This document shows positions 32,813 through 41,706 of a stretch of DNA of 64,000 bases, piece by piece; position 1 is the stretch's first letter, and each line of letters begins with the position of its first letter. The notes beneath the pieces were generated by a model. The model ran no database searches and was not told where the DNA came from. It worked only from the letters and a program-made list of their open reading frames with translations. Both the position numbers and the translations under genes were made by a program. This DNA is from Burkholderiaceae bacterium 16 (lineage in GTDB: Bacteria; Pseudomonadota; Gammaproteobacteria; Burkholderiales; Burkholderiaceae): positions 1-64,000 of the forward strand of contig JYOD01000124.1 in the NCBI GenBank assembly GCA_000955785.1, given 5' to 3'.

Positions 32813-34726
32813 GTGTCCGTGCAGGAAGTCAGCTACGACCACGCCATCGAGTTAGCCAACGCCGAGCGCTACGATGAAGCGCTGGTCATCCTCGACCAGC
32901 TTTCGCAGGCGCAGCCGCAAGTGGTGGATTTCGATTGCCTGCGGGCACGCCTGCACTATGACCGCGGCGACGCACAGCAGGCTTTCGCCGTGCTCGACGC
33001 CGCGCTGGCGAAGTTGCCCGGGCTGCCGCTGCATCCGGCGCACCGCTGGTCCTCGCGCGGCGTGATCGCGCATCGCTACGGCATGCTGCTGCTGGGGATG
33101 GACCGCCCTCAGGAGGCGCTGCCCTGGCTGGAAGAAGCGGCGCTGCGCAACGGCTTGTCCTCGGGGGAGTGGAGCGCGCGCCTGCATGCGGGCCTGGTGC
33201 ACTACCGGCTGGGGGATTTCGCCCGGGCTGGCGCTTATTGGTACGACTTGCTGTACCGCGCCCCTGACCTGGGCGCCGCTGACATCCTGGGCCAGGCAGT
33301 GGCCCACGTGAACGCCGCCGGCGAGCAGGCCGAGCCGATGCTGCGCCTGTGCCTGGCACGGATCGGCCTGGACAACCCCGAACTGCTCGAACTCGACGAA
33401 GACGCGGGCGATGCCCTGGCCGCCGAACAGGCGGGGGTCGTGCTGGCCAGCCAGCCGGACCATCCGCAAGCCCGCCGCATCCGCGCACCGCTGCGCTACC
33501 GGGCCGGCGAGCTGGACGGTGCCTGGGACGATTTCGCCACTTACCAGCGCCAGGCGCCGGACCCGAAGGCGCAGGTGCGCGAACTGGAATGGCGCCACCA
33601 GTCCGGTGAAGCCGAGCCGTGGCTGCGTTTCGCTTTCGTGGAGAACGCCACCGATGCGACCGGCTACTACAACGCCGGCGTGGCGCTGGCCGAGTTCATG
33701 GACGCCGTGCCGGCCGCCGAGGCCGCGCTGACGCCGCACCTGATCAAGGCGTATCGCCTGGGCGTGGCGCGCTTCGAGTCATACTTCGCCAGCGGCGAGG
33801 GCGGCTACGACGACGTCGACCCGCACATCTATTCGATGCTGTGCCACAACCTGGCCACCCGGTTGGAAGGTGCCGCCAACCGCGCCGAGCGCATCGCCCT
33901 GCACGAGAAGGGCATCGCGGTCAGCGAATTCATCGAGCACTGGATTGACCTGCTCGAATGCCTGGAGGCTGCCGGCCAGCACCAGAAAGCCGTGGAAGTG
34001 GCGGGCGATGTCCTCAATCGCTACCCGCTGGAGCGCGATCCCGCCAATGTGGGCTGGATCTTCAGCCGGCTGATGAGCACCTGGAAGGCGATCGGCGGTG
34101 CGGAAGTGACGTCGGCCGCCCGCGATGCGCTGGCGCATATGGATGCCCGCGCCGATGCCCTGCCAGTGGAGGAGCGCAGCCAGGCCGCGCACGCGCTGGC
34201 GCACGCCCGCGCCCACTTCGCCGGGCTGCTGCGCAACGCCACGGGCGGCATGGACCAGCATGACCGCACCGATGCGCGGGCCGAGATCGAGGCTTTGCAA
34301 CGCCGCGCGCTGCTGATCGAGGACGCGTGGTTGTGCAACGAGTTCGGCATGATCTGGCGTGACCTTGACGCACCCGACCGTGCACTGCCGCTGTTCGAGC
34401 AGGCCATCGGGCTGACTGCGGACGACCCCCGTGACCAGGCCTTCCCGCGTTTGCAGCGTGCCCTGATCCGCAACGGCGAAAAGCAGTACGCCGAGGCGCT
34501 GACGGATTTCCAGGCGGCCTTTGCCGCGCGCGACGGCTGGGAAGGCGATGCTTATCTCGGCGCCGTCGAGGCCGCACTCGGGCTGGAGCAGCGCGAGATC
34601 GCGCTGGACTATTTCGAGAAGGCCCGCGCGGGTGGTGCCGCGCAGGGCAAATCGCGTGTGCTGTACGTTCGCGCGGAAGCCGGCTTGCGCGCGACCCGGC
34701 CGGCATGGAAGTTCTGGGGCGTGTAG
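32813..34726 (+). CDS. Large TPR-like repeat protein of unknown function
   Basis: 637 residues with no signal peptide or membrane segment. The sequence is alpha-helical and rich in repeats of the tetratricopeptide kind: EALVILDQLSQAQP (residues about 22-36), HRYGMLLLGMDRPQEALPWLEEA, YRLGDFARAGAYW and, near the C terminus, PDRALPLFEQAIGL and ALDYFEKARAGGAA. Such proteins act as protein-binding scaffolds. No catalytic domain is recognised. GTG at 32813 follows AAGGAG with good spacing. It lies alone between two terminators, so it is a single-gene unit, and context gives no hint of its partner. Confidence 0.8.
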   Translation: MSVQEVSYDHAIELANAERYDEALVILDQLSQAQPQVVDFDCLRARLHYDRGDAQQAFAVLDAALAKLPGLPLHPAHRWSSRGVIAHRYGMLLLGMDRPQEALPWLEEAALRNGLSSGEWSARLHAGLVHYRLGDFARAGAYWYDLLYRAPDLGAADILGQAVAHVNAAGEQAEPMLRLCLARIGLDNPELLELDEDAGDALAAEQAGVVLASQPDHPQARRIRAPLRYRAGELDGAWDDFATYQRQAPDPKAQVRELEWRHQSGEAEPWLRFAFVENATDATGYYNAGVALAEFMDAVPAAEAALTPHLIKAYRLGVARFESYFASGEGGYDDVDPHIYSMLCHNLATRLEGAANRAERIALHEKGIAVSEFIEHWIDLLECLEAAGQHQKAVEVAGDVLNRYPLERDPANVGWIFSRLMSTWKAIGGAEVTSAARDALAHMDARADALPVEERSQAAHALAHARAHFAGLLRNATGGMDQHDRTDARAEIEALQRRALLIEDAWLCNEFGMIWRDLDAPDRALPLFEQAIGLTADDPRDQAFPRLQRALIRNGEKQYAEALTDFQAAFAARDGWEGDAYLGAVEAALGLEQREIALDYFEKARAGGAAQGKSRVLYVRAEAGLRATRPAWKFWGV

Positions 34727-34761
34727 CGTCTGTACGGAGGCGCTCCGACCCTGATGCAATG

Positions 34762-34795
34762 AAAAAACGCCATCCCGGTAAGATGGCGTTTTTTT
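34762..34795. terminator. Terminator after the TPR-like gene
   Basis: AAAAAACGCCATC (34762-34774) pairs perfectly with GATGGCGTTTTTT (34782-34794) over a 7-base loop, ending in seven T. The A run on the other side lets it work in both directions. Confidence 0.85.
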
Positions 34796-34887
34796 ATGCG
34801 TGAACGCATCACGTTGCCTGCAAATTCCATTCCCTGTCGGACAAAATCTGACAGGGATTTTCGTGCGCCTCCGTTACCATGTAGCCC

Positions 34888-36102
34888 ATGAATGGACTAA
34901 GCCAATTGTTTCCAAGCCTGCCCCTGGTACCGGGCGGGCTCTTCTGGGTCGGGCTGGCGCTGGTGGGCGCCGGCCTGGCGGGAGAGATATGCCGCACGTA
35001 CCTGCGGCTGCCCCGGATCGTCGGCTATGCCGCCGCGGGCTTGCTGGCCGGCATGCTCGGCCGCGGCATCGTGGACGAAGACATGATCGCGCAGAGCCGC
35101 GTCCTGATCGATATGGCGCTGGCGCTGGCGCTGTTCGAACTGGGGCACCGGCTCTCGCTCACCTGGCTGCGGGCTAACCGCTGGCTGCTCTTCACCAGTG
35201 CCTTTGAAAGCCTGCTGACCTGGGGCCTGGTGGCCACCGTGCTGCAATGGATCGGCGTGAGCCCGGCCGTGGCCATCCTGGCCGGCGGTATCGCCGTCAG
35301 CACTTCGCCGACCATCGTGCTGCAACTCAAGAATGAACTGCGCGCGGAAGGGCAGGTGACTGAACGGCTGCTCGCCATGGCGGCCCTGAACAGCATCTAC
35401 GCCGCCACCATCGTCCAGTTGGCCACGGGCTGGCTGCATTCCGAATACGGTAATCTTGGCGCCGCGCTGCTGCATCCGCTATACCTGCTGGTGGGATCCT
35501 GCCTGCTGGCCTGGGTCGTCGGTAAGCTCGGGCACGGCATCTACGCACGCATGGCCTCGGACGATCACTACAGCTTCCTGGTGCTGGTGGGACTGGTGCT
35601 GCTCACGCTGGCGCTCACGCGCGTACTCAAGCTTTCCATGCCGCTCACGCTGATGCTGGCCGGCGTCGTCTTCAAGCACCAGGACAGCCAGCCGCGCGTG
35701 TGGCCGGCGCATTTCGGCAGCGCGGGCAGCCTGTTGATCATCGTGATGGTGGTGTCGCTCGGCCTGCCGCTGACCGCGCACGATTGGGCCATCGGCGGCG
35801 GCGCCGCCTGTGTGCTGGTACTGCTGCGCCACTTCGCCAAGCTGGTCGGCGTGGTCTCGCTGGGCTCCTTCTCGGGCCTGAGCCTGAAGCAGTGCGTGGC
35901 GCTCGGTCTCGCGCTGGCGCCCATGTCGGGTCTGGCGTACCTGTTGATGAGCGATGTCGCGCTGCTGTATCCGAACACCGGCGAGCCGCTGGCAGCCATC
36001 ATCCTGTGCACGCTGGCGATCGAACAACTGATGGGGCCCACGATGGCGGCCTGGGCACTTCGCTTTGCGGGCGAGGTCAGAAGCAATGGAGGAGGGCGCT
36101 GA
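34888..36102 (+). CDS. Cation:proton antiporter, CPA2 (Kef-like) family
   Basis: 404-residue membrane protein with about a dozen hydrophobic segments. GYAAAGLLAGMLGRG near residue 45 and the ELGHRLSLTWLRANRW region match Kef/CPA2 antiporters, as does GGIAVSTSPTIVLQL, the discontinuous-helix core. It lacks the C-terminal nucleotide-binding domain of KefB/KefC, so glutathione control of the KefC kind is unlikely. The ion (K+ or Na+) cannot be told. Its stop codon overlaps the start of the YbdK-type ligase gene, which is interesting because Kef systems respond to glutathione and YbdK proteins have weak glutamate-cysteine ligase activity. Confidence 0.85.
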   Translation: MNGLSQLFPSLPLVPGGLFWVGLALVGAGLAGEICRTYLRLPRIVGYAAAGLLAGMLGRGIVDEDMIAQSRVLIDMALALALFELGHRLSLTWLRANRWLLFTSAFESLLTWGLVATVLQWIGVSPAVAILAGGIAVSTSPTIVLQLKNELRAEGQVTERLLAMAALNSIYAATIVQLATGWLHSEYGNLGAALLHPLYLLVGSCLLAWVVGKLGHGIYARMASDDHYSFLVLVGLVLLTLALTRVLKLSMPLTLMLAGVVFKHQDSQPRVWPAHFGSAGSLLIIVMVVSLGLPLTAHDWAIGGGAACVLVLLRHFAKLVGVVSLGSFSGLSLKQCVALGLALAPMSGLAYLLMSDVALLYPNTGEPLAAIILCTLAIEQLMGPTMAAWALRFAGEVRSNGGGR

Positions 36103-37217
36103 TGTCACTCGAACCGTTCAAGCACTCCGAAGCGCTGACATTCGGCGTGGAACTGGAGTTGCAGCTCGTCAATCGTCACGACTATGACCTGGCGCCGTTC
36201 GCGCCGGACCTGCTGCGTGCGCTGAAAGGCGCGCAGCATGCCGGCGACATCAAGCCTGAAATCAGCCCCTCGATGATCGAGATCAGCACCGGCATCTGCA
36301 CGAGTTATGCACAGGCGCTGGACGAACTCGGCACCATGCGCGACCTGATGGTGGATGCCTCGCGTTCGCTCAACCTAGGCATCTGCGGCGGCGGCACCCA
36401 TCCCTTCCAGCAGTGGGCCGACCGCACCATCTCCGATTCGCCGCGCTACCAGTACATCTCCGAACTCTATGGCTACCTGGCCAAGCAGTTCACGGTGTTC
36501 GGCCAGCACGTGCATATCGGCTGCCCGAGCGCCGACGAATCGCTGTTCCTGCTCCATGCCATCGGCCGCTACGTGCCGCACTTCATCGCGCTGGCCGCCT
36601 CGTCGCCTTATGTGCAGGGCGTGGACACCGGGTTCGCCTCGGCGCGGCTGAACTCGGTCGCCGCCTTCCCCATGAGCGGGCGCGCGCCGCACCTGCTCAC
36701 CTGGGATGCGTTCACCGCCTACTTCGAGAAGATGCGCAAGACCGGTGTGATCGAGAGCATGAAGGACTTCTACTGGGATATCCGCCCCAAGCCCGAGTTC
36801 GGCACCATCGAGGTCCGCGTGATGGACACGCCGCTCACGGTGGGCCGTGCCTGCGATATCGCCGCCTACATCCAGGCGCTTGCGCGCTACCTGCTCCTCT
36901 CGCGCCCCTTCATGCCGCAGGAAGACGACTACCTCGTCTATACCTTCAATCGCTTCCAGGCTTGCCGCTTCGGGCTGGAAGGCGAGTATGTGCACCCCAA
37001 CGAGCTCACGCGCATGCCGATCGCGGATCACATCATCTCGATCTGCGATGCGCTGGTCCCCCATGCCGAAGTGCTGGGATCGCTCGATGCGCTGGCCAAT
37101 ATCCGCGCGCTGGCGCAAAGCCGCAACGGCGATGCCGAGCGCGTGCGCCAGATCGACGCCAGCACGCGGAGTCTGCGCGAAACGGTGCGGCAGACTTGCG
37201 ATAGCTGGGCGACCTGA
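36102..37217 (+). CDS. Carboxylate-amine ligase, YbdK (GCS2) family
   Basis: 371-residue ATP-grasp-like ligase of the glutamate-cysteine ligase type 2 family, the same length as E. coli YbdK (372), for which only weak glutamate-cysteine ligase activity is known. Conserved parts are TFGVELELQLV at the N terminus, EISPSMIEISTGIC, GGGTHPFQQW, FGQHVHIGCP and the late FGTIEVRVMDTPLT. The ATG at 36102 overlaps the antiporter stop codon (TGATG) and follows GGAGGAGGGCG. Its true substrate is not known; the operon link to a Kef-like antiporter is the only context. Confidence 0.88.
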   Translation: MSLEPFKHSEALTFGVELELQLVNRHDYDLAPFAPDLLRALKGAQHAGDIKPEISPSMIEISTGICTSYAQALDELGTMRDLMVDASRSLNLGICGGGTHPFQQWADRTISDSPRYQYISELYGYLAKQFTVFGQHVHIGCPSADESLFLLHAIGRYVPHFIALAASSPYVQGVDTGFASARLNSVAAFPMSGRAPHLLTWDAFTAYFEKMRKTGVIESMKDFYWDIRPKPEFGTIEVRVMDTPLTVGRACDIAAYIQALARYLLLSRPFMPQEDDYLVYTFNRFQACRFGLEGEYVHPNELTRMPIADHIISICDALVPHAEVLGSLDALANIRALAQSRNGDAERVRQIDASTRSLRETVRQTCDSWAT

Positions 37218-37317
37218 GCGCGGTGCGGGTACCACTTGCAGGCAACCCGCGCAAACCGGCGGAGCAGGACTAGAATTAACGCATCAGATGCCCGTGACGA
37301 CACCCTTCGGAGCTACG

Positions 37318-37539
37318 ATGAAAGCGCTTTCCACCAAAGCAGAACGGACGCGCGGACGTCCTTCGGACCGGGCCGTGAACGTTCTCGCTGCGATTGTCGG
37401 ACTGGTCACGCTAGCCATCGGCATCGGCTGGCTCATCTATGAACACGTCGTGAATTTCGAGGTACCTTACTTCGCGATTCCGCTGGTCCTTTCCGTGCCG
37501 GTGATCGCCGCGGCGGCAGTCCGCTGCATCTGGGACTAG
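37318..37539 (+). CDS. Small membrane protein of unknown function
   Basis: 73 residues: a basic N terminus (KALSTKAERTRGRPSDR), a first membrane segment (VNVLAAIVGLVTLAIGIGWLIY) and a second (FAIPLVLSVPVIAAAAV). I do not recognise the family. ATG at 37318 follows CGGAG five bases upstream; ATG at 37288 is an alternative that would add 10 residues. A TAGAAT at 37271 could be a -10 element. It lies 100 bases after the ligase gene on the same strand and is convergent with the OsmC gene. Confidence 0.6.
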   Translation: MKALSTKAERTRGRPSDRAVNVLAAIVGLVTLAIGIGWLIYEHVVNFEVPYFAIPLVLSVPVIAAAAVRCIWD

Positions 37540-37656
37540 CCCGGTCCGCACCGCGAGGCCGGAAGCCGACGCCGATCCTCAACCGCTGCCACCTGGCGTG
37601 GCAGGCGCAACCCGTTGCTTGCGTCGCGCGCGCCGTTCCTGCGCCGGGGCGCAATA

Positions 37657-38136
37657 TCAGGCCTGTACGCCCACGTACACCGGCTCGCAGCGCACCTCCG
37701 ACTTGACCGAGTTCGCGATGAAGCACGCCTCGTGCGCCGTGTGATGCAGGTGGGCGATTTCATCGCGGCTCGGCTGCCGCTCCCCGGAGAAGGTGACTTC
37801 CGGCCTGAGCGTGACCACCGTGATGGCCATCCTGCCTTCCGCGTTCTTCGCCATGGTGCCGACCGCCGCATCGAAGTAGCGGTCCACACAGAATTTGTGC
37901 TTGGCGGCGATGGACAGGAACCACAGCATATGGCAGCTGGACAGCGAGGAGACGAAGGCCTCTTCCGGATCGATCGCCGCAGCCTCCGACATGGGCAACG
38001 GCACAACATGCGGCGACGAGGAACCCGGCACCTCGATGCCGCCGTCGAATCGCAGCGTGTGTTTCCGGCTGTAGCGGTTGCCGAGGAAATCCTGTTCTCC
38101 ACGTAGCCATAGGATTTCGGCGGTGTACTGGGCCAT
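37657..38136 (-). CDS. OsmC family peroxiredoxin-like protein
   Basis: 159-residue cytoplasmic protein of the OsmC/Ohr fold that reduces organic hydroperoxides using two cysteines. The first is in SSLSSCHMLWFL and the second in HEACFIANSVKSEV, as expected for the family. The region IDPEEAFVSSLSSCH also supports it. It is followed on the same strand, upstream, by a persulfide dioxygenase-like gene that begins 60 bases or so away, so the two may form a thiol-stress pair. Confidence 0.9.
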   Translation of the reverse strand: MAQYTAEILWLRGEQDFLGNRYSRKHTLRFDGGIEVPGSSSPHVVPLPMSEAAAIDPEEAFVSSLSSCHMLWFLSIAAKHKFCVDRYFDAAVGTMAKNAEGRMAITVVTLRPEVTFSGERQPSRDEIAHLHHTAHEACFIANSVKSEVRCEPVYVGVQA

Positions 38137-38196
38137 GTCCTGTCTCTCCTGTCTGCATTATCTTGCCGTGACCAATGTGCTTTCGCCCACGCCCGC

Positions 38197-38934
38197 CTAT
38201 GCCCCGTGCGGGACCTGCTCCCCATCGCGCAAGCCAAGCCGCTGGTTAGCCGGCACGGCCACGTCGATCAGCTTGGGCTTCGGCAGGTTCAGCTGCGCCA
38301 TCATCTCGATGAACTGGGTACGCGTGCGGCCGGCCACGCGGCTGTTGTGCGCGCGCTCCTGGCCGATGGTGGATTCGGTGCGGCCCTTGTAGTCGTGGGC
38401 GGGATAGACCACGGTGTCGTCGGGCAGCGCGAAGAGTTTCTGCGTGAGGCTGTCGTATAGCGTGCCGGCGTCGCCGGACTGGAAATCGGTGCGGCCGCAG
38501 CCGTCGATCAGCAGCGCGTCGCCGGTGAAGATGCGGCGCACCACGCCGGCGGGCGTGGGCTCTTCCCACAGGTAGCTCATGCTGCCGGCGGTGTGCCCGG
38601 GCGTGTGGATGGCGCGCAGCGTCTGCGTGCCGAACTGCAGCGTGTCGCCGTCGATCAGCTGCTTCTGCGCGGGCTGGATATCGCAGCCCGAGGGCGCGGC
38701 GGTGTGCGCGCCGGTTTGCAGCGCAACATGGCCCGCGGAGGTGATGTGGTCGGCATGGGCATGGGTCTCGACCACCCACGCCAGCGTGGCGCCGCTGGCC
38801 TGTAGCAGCACCAGGTCGCGGTCTAGCTGGTGATCCACCGGATCGATCAGCAGCGCCTCCCGCGTGGCGGCGTCGATCAGCAGGTAGCTGAAGGTGGAGG
38901 AGGTTTCGTCGAAGAGCTGATGGAAGGTCTGCAT
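38197..38934 (-). CDS. Metallo-beta-lactamase fold hydrolase, persulfide dioxygenase (ETHE1-like)
   Basis: 245-residue protein with the MBL-fold metal motif THAHADH, later GHTAGSMSYL and the second-ligand FTGDALLIDGCGRTDFQ, then VYPAHDYKGR. GCGRTDFQ with the short C terminus is the pattern of ETHE1/Blh-type persulfide dioxygenases, which use one iron to oxidise glutathione persulfide to sulfite, rather than glyoxalase II. No rhodanese or sulfide:quinone reductase gene is adjacent. The start at 38934 gives MQTFHQLFDETSSTFSYLL, normal for the family. Confidence 0.87.
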   Translation of the reverse strand: MQTFHQLFDETSSTFSYLLIDAATREALLIDPVDHQLDRDLVLLQASGATLAWVVETHAHADHITSAGHVALQTGAHTAAPSGCDIQPAQKQLIDGDTLQFGTQTLRAIHTPGHTAGSMSYLWEEPTPAGVVRRIFTGDALLIDGCGRTDFQSGDAGTLYDSLTQKLFALPDDTVVYPAHDYKGRTESTIGQERAHNSRVAGRTRTQFIEMMAQLNLPKPKLIDVAVPANQRLGLRDGEQVPHGA

Positions 38935-38969
38935 GGCTGCACCGCCTGAGTGGGAACGGACATGATAGC

Positions 38970-39200
38970 GCTACCGCACGGATTCATGGCAACGCCCGGC
39001 GGCGCGTACCGGGCGGCCGCCGTGGCGTCCACCAGCCAGTTCAGGCAGACCACCTGCTCGACCTCGCTTTGCAGCACCATGAAGGGCAGGCGCGACAGCC
39101 TCGCGCGGCATGCCGCCAGCAAGCGCGGCGAGGACACCAGCCGGGCCAGCCATTTGCCGGGCAGGCCGGGCCTGGGGTGGACGAAACGGTTGTGGATAAG
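38970..39200 (-). pseudogene. Remnant of an unidentified gene
   Basis: One minus-strand frame reads like real protein across this gap: FVHPRPGLPGKWLARLVSS, then LPFMVLQSEVEQVVCLNWLVD and ARYAPPGV, after which sense is lost near 38970. There is no start codon with a binding site before it, and it runs into the start of the MBL-fold gene. The LNWLVD...PPGV pattern recalls the N-terminal part of DUF2071-like proteins, but I am not certain. Best read as the 5' piece of a gene that has lost its 3' part. Confidence 0.35.
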
Positions 39201-39235
39201 TTGGGCGGGCTGCTGCGGCTGGGGCGGCAATCGGG

Positions 39236-39559
39236 TCAAGCGACGGACACCACTTCGCTGATCTGCACCACCGGCACCGCATCGGTGTAGTTGGGGATAT
39301 CGAGCTGCAGCTCGTTGCCGGCGGCCTTGGCGGCGGCAGCGAAGTCCTGCACCGACTCGAACAGGAAATGGCACATCACCGTGTAGGCCGGATCCGAGCC
39401 CGGCGCGCCGCCGCCCAGTCCGCGCTCCACTGCCACGCCCCGGTAGCCGGGTTGCGCGCTGAACAGTTCGATGGCGCGCGGCATGTGCCGCTGCACGTAG
39501 TAGTCCATGTCGAACTTGCCGCCCTTGCTGTGCGGGTAGAGAAAACTGATTTTGACCAT
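39236..39559 (-). CDS. EthD-like small dimeric alpha/beta-barrel protein
   Basis: 107 residues. VKISFLYPHSKGGKFDMDYY followed by HMPRAIELF is the signature of the EthD/ferredoxin-like family, whose members bind hydrophobic ligands or assist degradation of alkyl ethers; the function of most is unknown. ATG at 39559 follows TTGGAG on the minus strand and is preferred over an earlier ATG at 39571. No cytochrome P450 or ether-degrading genes are near, so a specific role is not supported. Confidence 0.75.
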   Translation of the reverse strand: MVKISFLYPHSKGGKFDMDYYVQRHMPRAIELFSAQPGYRGVAVERGLGGGAPGSDPAYTVMCHFLFESVQDFAAAAKAAGNELQLDIPNYTDAVPVVQISEVVSVA

Positions 39560-39644
39560 GCCGGACTCCAAGTGGGTGAAGTGGGTGGATGCCCGGCAAG
39601 CGTAGCAGAAAGTGCGTCAGTGGAAGAAGGAGCGGGAAGCGGCC

Positions 39645-41021
<1,377 letters not shown>

Positions 41022-41052
41022 GGCAAGGCTCCTGGTTGGCTACGCGCCGGTC

Positions 41053-41595
41053 TCAGACCGACGAGTTGCCGATGTCGTTGTCGGGGGCGCGCCACAGCGA
41101 AGTGGCAGCGTCCTGGGGGGTGGGTGGGGCGTCTTTCTTCGCCATCACGCTGATGGTGCCGTCGTTTTCGAGGATGGCGAAATGCACATCGCTCACGCGC
41201 TCGCAGCCGGCATGGCGCAGCGCCTTGTGCAGGTCGTCGCGCGTGATGTAGGCGCGTTTCATCACGTCGGGAAACACCTTGCCTTCGTGGATGAGTATCT
41301 CGGGGCGCCCTTCGACCACATCCTCGAAGCGCCGGCTGCGCCAGCTCATCCAGGCCAGCCCGAGATTGGCCGCGATCAGCGTCACGGCCAGGATCAGGCC
41401 GGCGGTGACCGAGTTGTCTCCCGCGTTCATGGCGTTCTGCACCGCGTTGGACAGGACCAGCAGCAGTACCAGGTCAAACGGCGTGAGCTGGCCGATCTGG
41501 CGCTTGCCGGAAAGCCGCAGCAACACCAGCAGGCTGCCGTAGACGATCAGTCCGCGCAGGACGAATTCCCACCATGGGGCGCTGAGATTCCACAT
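41053..41595 (-). CDS. DUF421 (YetF-like) membrane protein
   Basis: 180 residues: three hydrophobic segments in the first half (WWEFVLRGLIVYGSLLVLLR, PFDLVLLLVLSNAVQNAM, VTAGLILAVTLIAANLGL) and a soluble C-terminal half with EGRPEILIHEGKVFPDVMK, which fits DUF421/YetF proteins of unknown function. It sits between gcvP and sdaA on the same strand, 31 bases before sdaA, so it is likely co-transcribed with sdaA. A stable hairpin separates it from gcvP. Confidence 0.82.
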   Translation of the reverse strand: MWNLSAPWWEFVLRGLIVYGSLLVLLRLSGKRQIGQLTPFDLVLLLVLSNAVQNAMNAGDNSVTAGLILAVTLIAANLGLAWMSWRSRRFEDVVEGRPEILIHEGKVFPDVMKRAYITRDDLHKALRHAGCERVSDVHFAILENDGTISVMAKKDAPPTPQDAATSLWRAPDNDIGNSSV

Positions 41596-41663
41596 GCGTG
41601 CTCCGTTTGCCGGGCGCCGCCGGGTGGCCGCGCATCCACACCGAGCATAGCGCGCTGGCGAAG

Positions 41664-41697
41664 TGCCGGGGTTGCCGCGACGGCGGCAACCCCGGCA
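41664..41697 (-). terminator. GC-rich hairpin after gcvP
   Basis: A perfect 15-bp stem (41664-41678 with 41683-41697) and GACG loop lie within 45 bases of the gcvP stop. There is no T run on the minus side, so it may act as a 3'-end stabiliser or a weak terminator between gcvP and the DUF421 gene. Confidence 0.5.
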
Positions 41698-41706
41698 TCC
41701 ACCAGC

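Noticed and set aside
39191..39199. Perfect DnaA box (TTATCCACA on the minus strand)
   Set aside because: A single copy within a gene remnant; about one such match is expected by chance in a window of this size.
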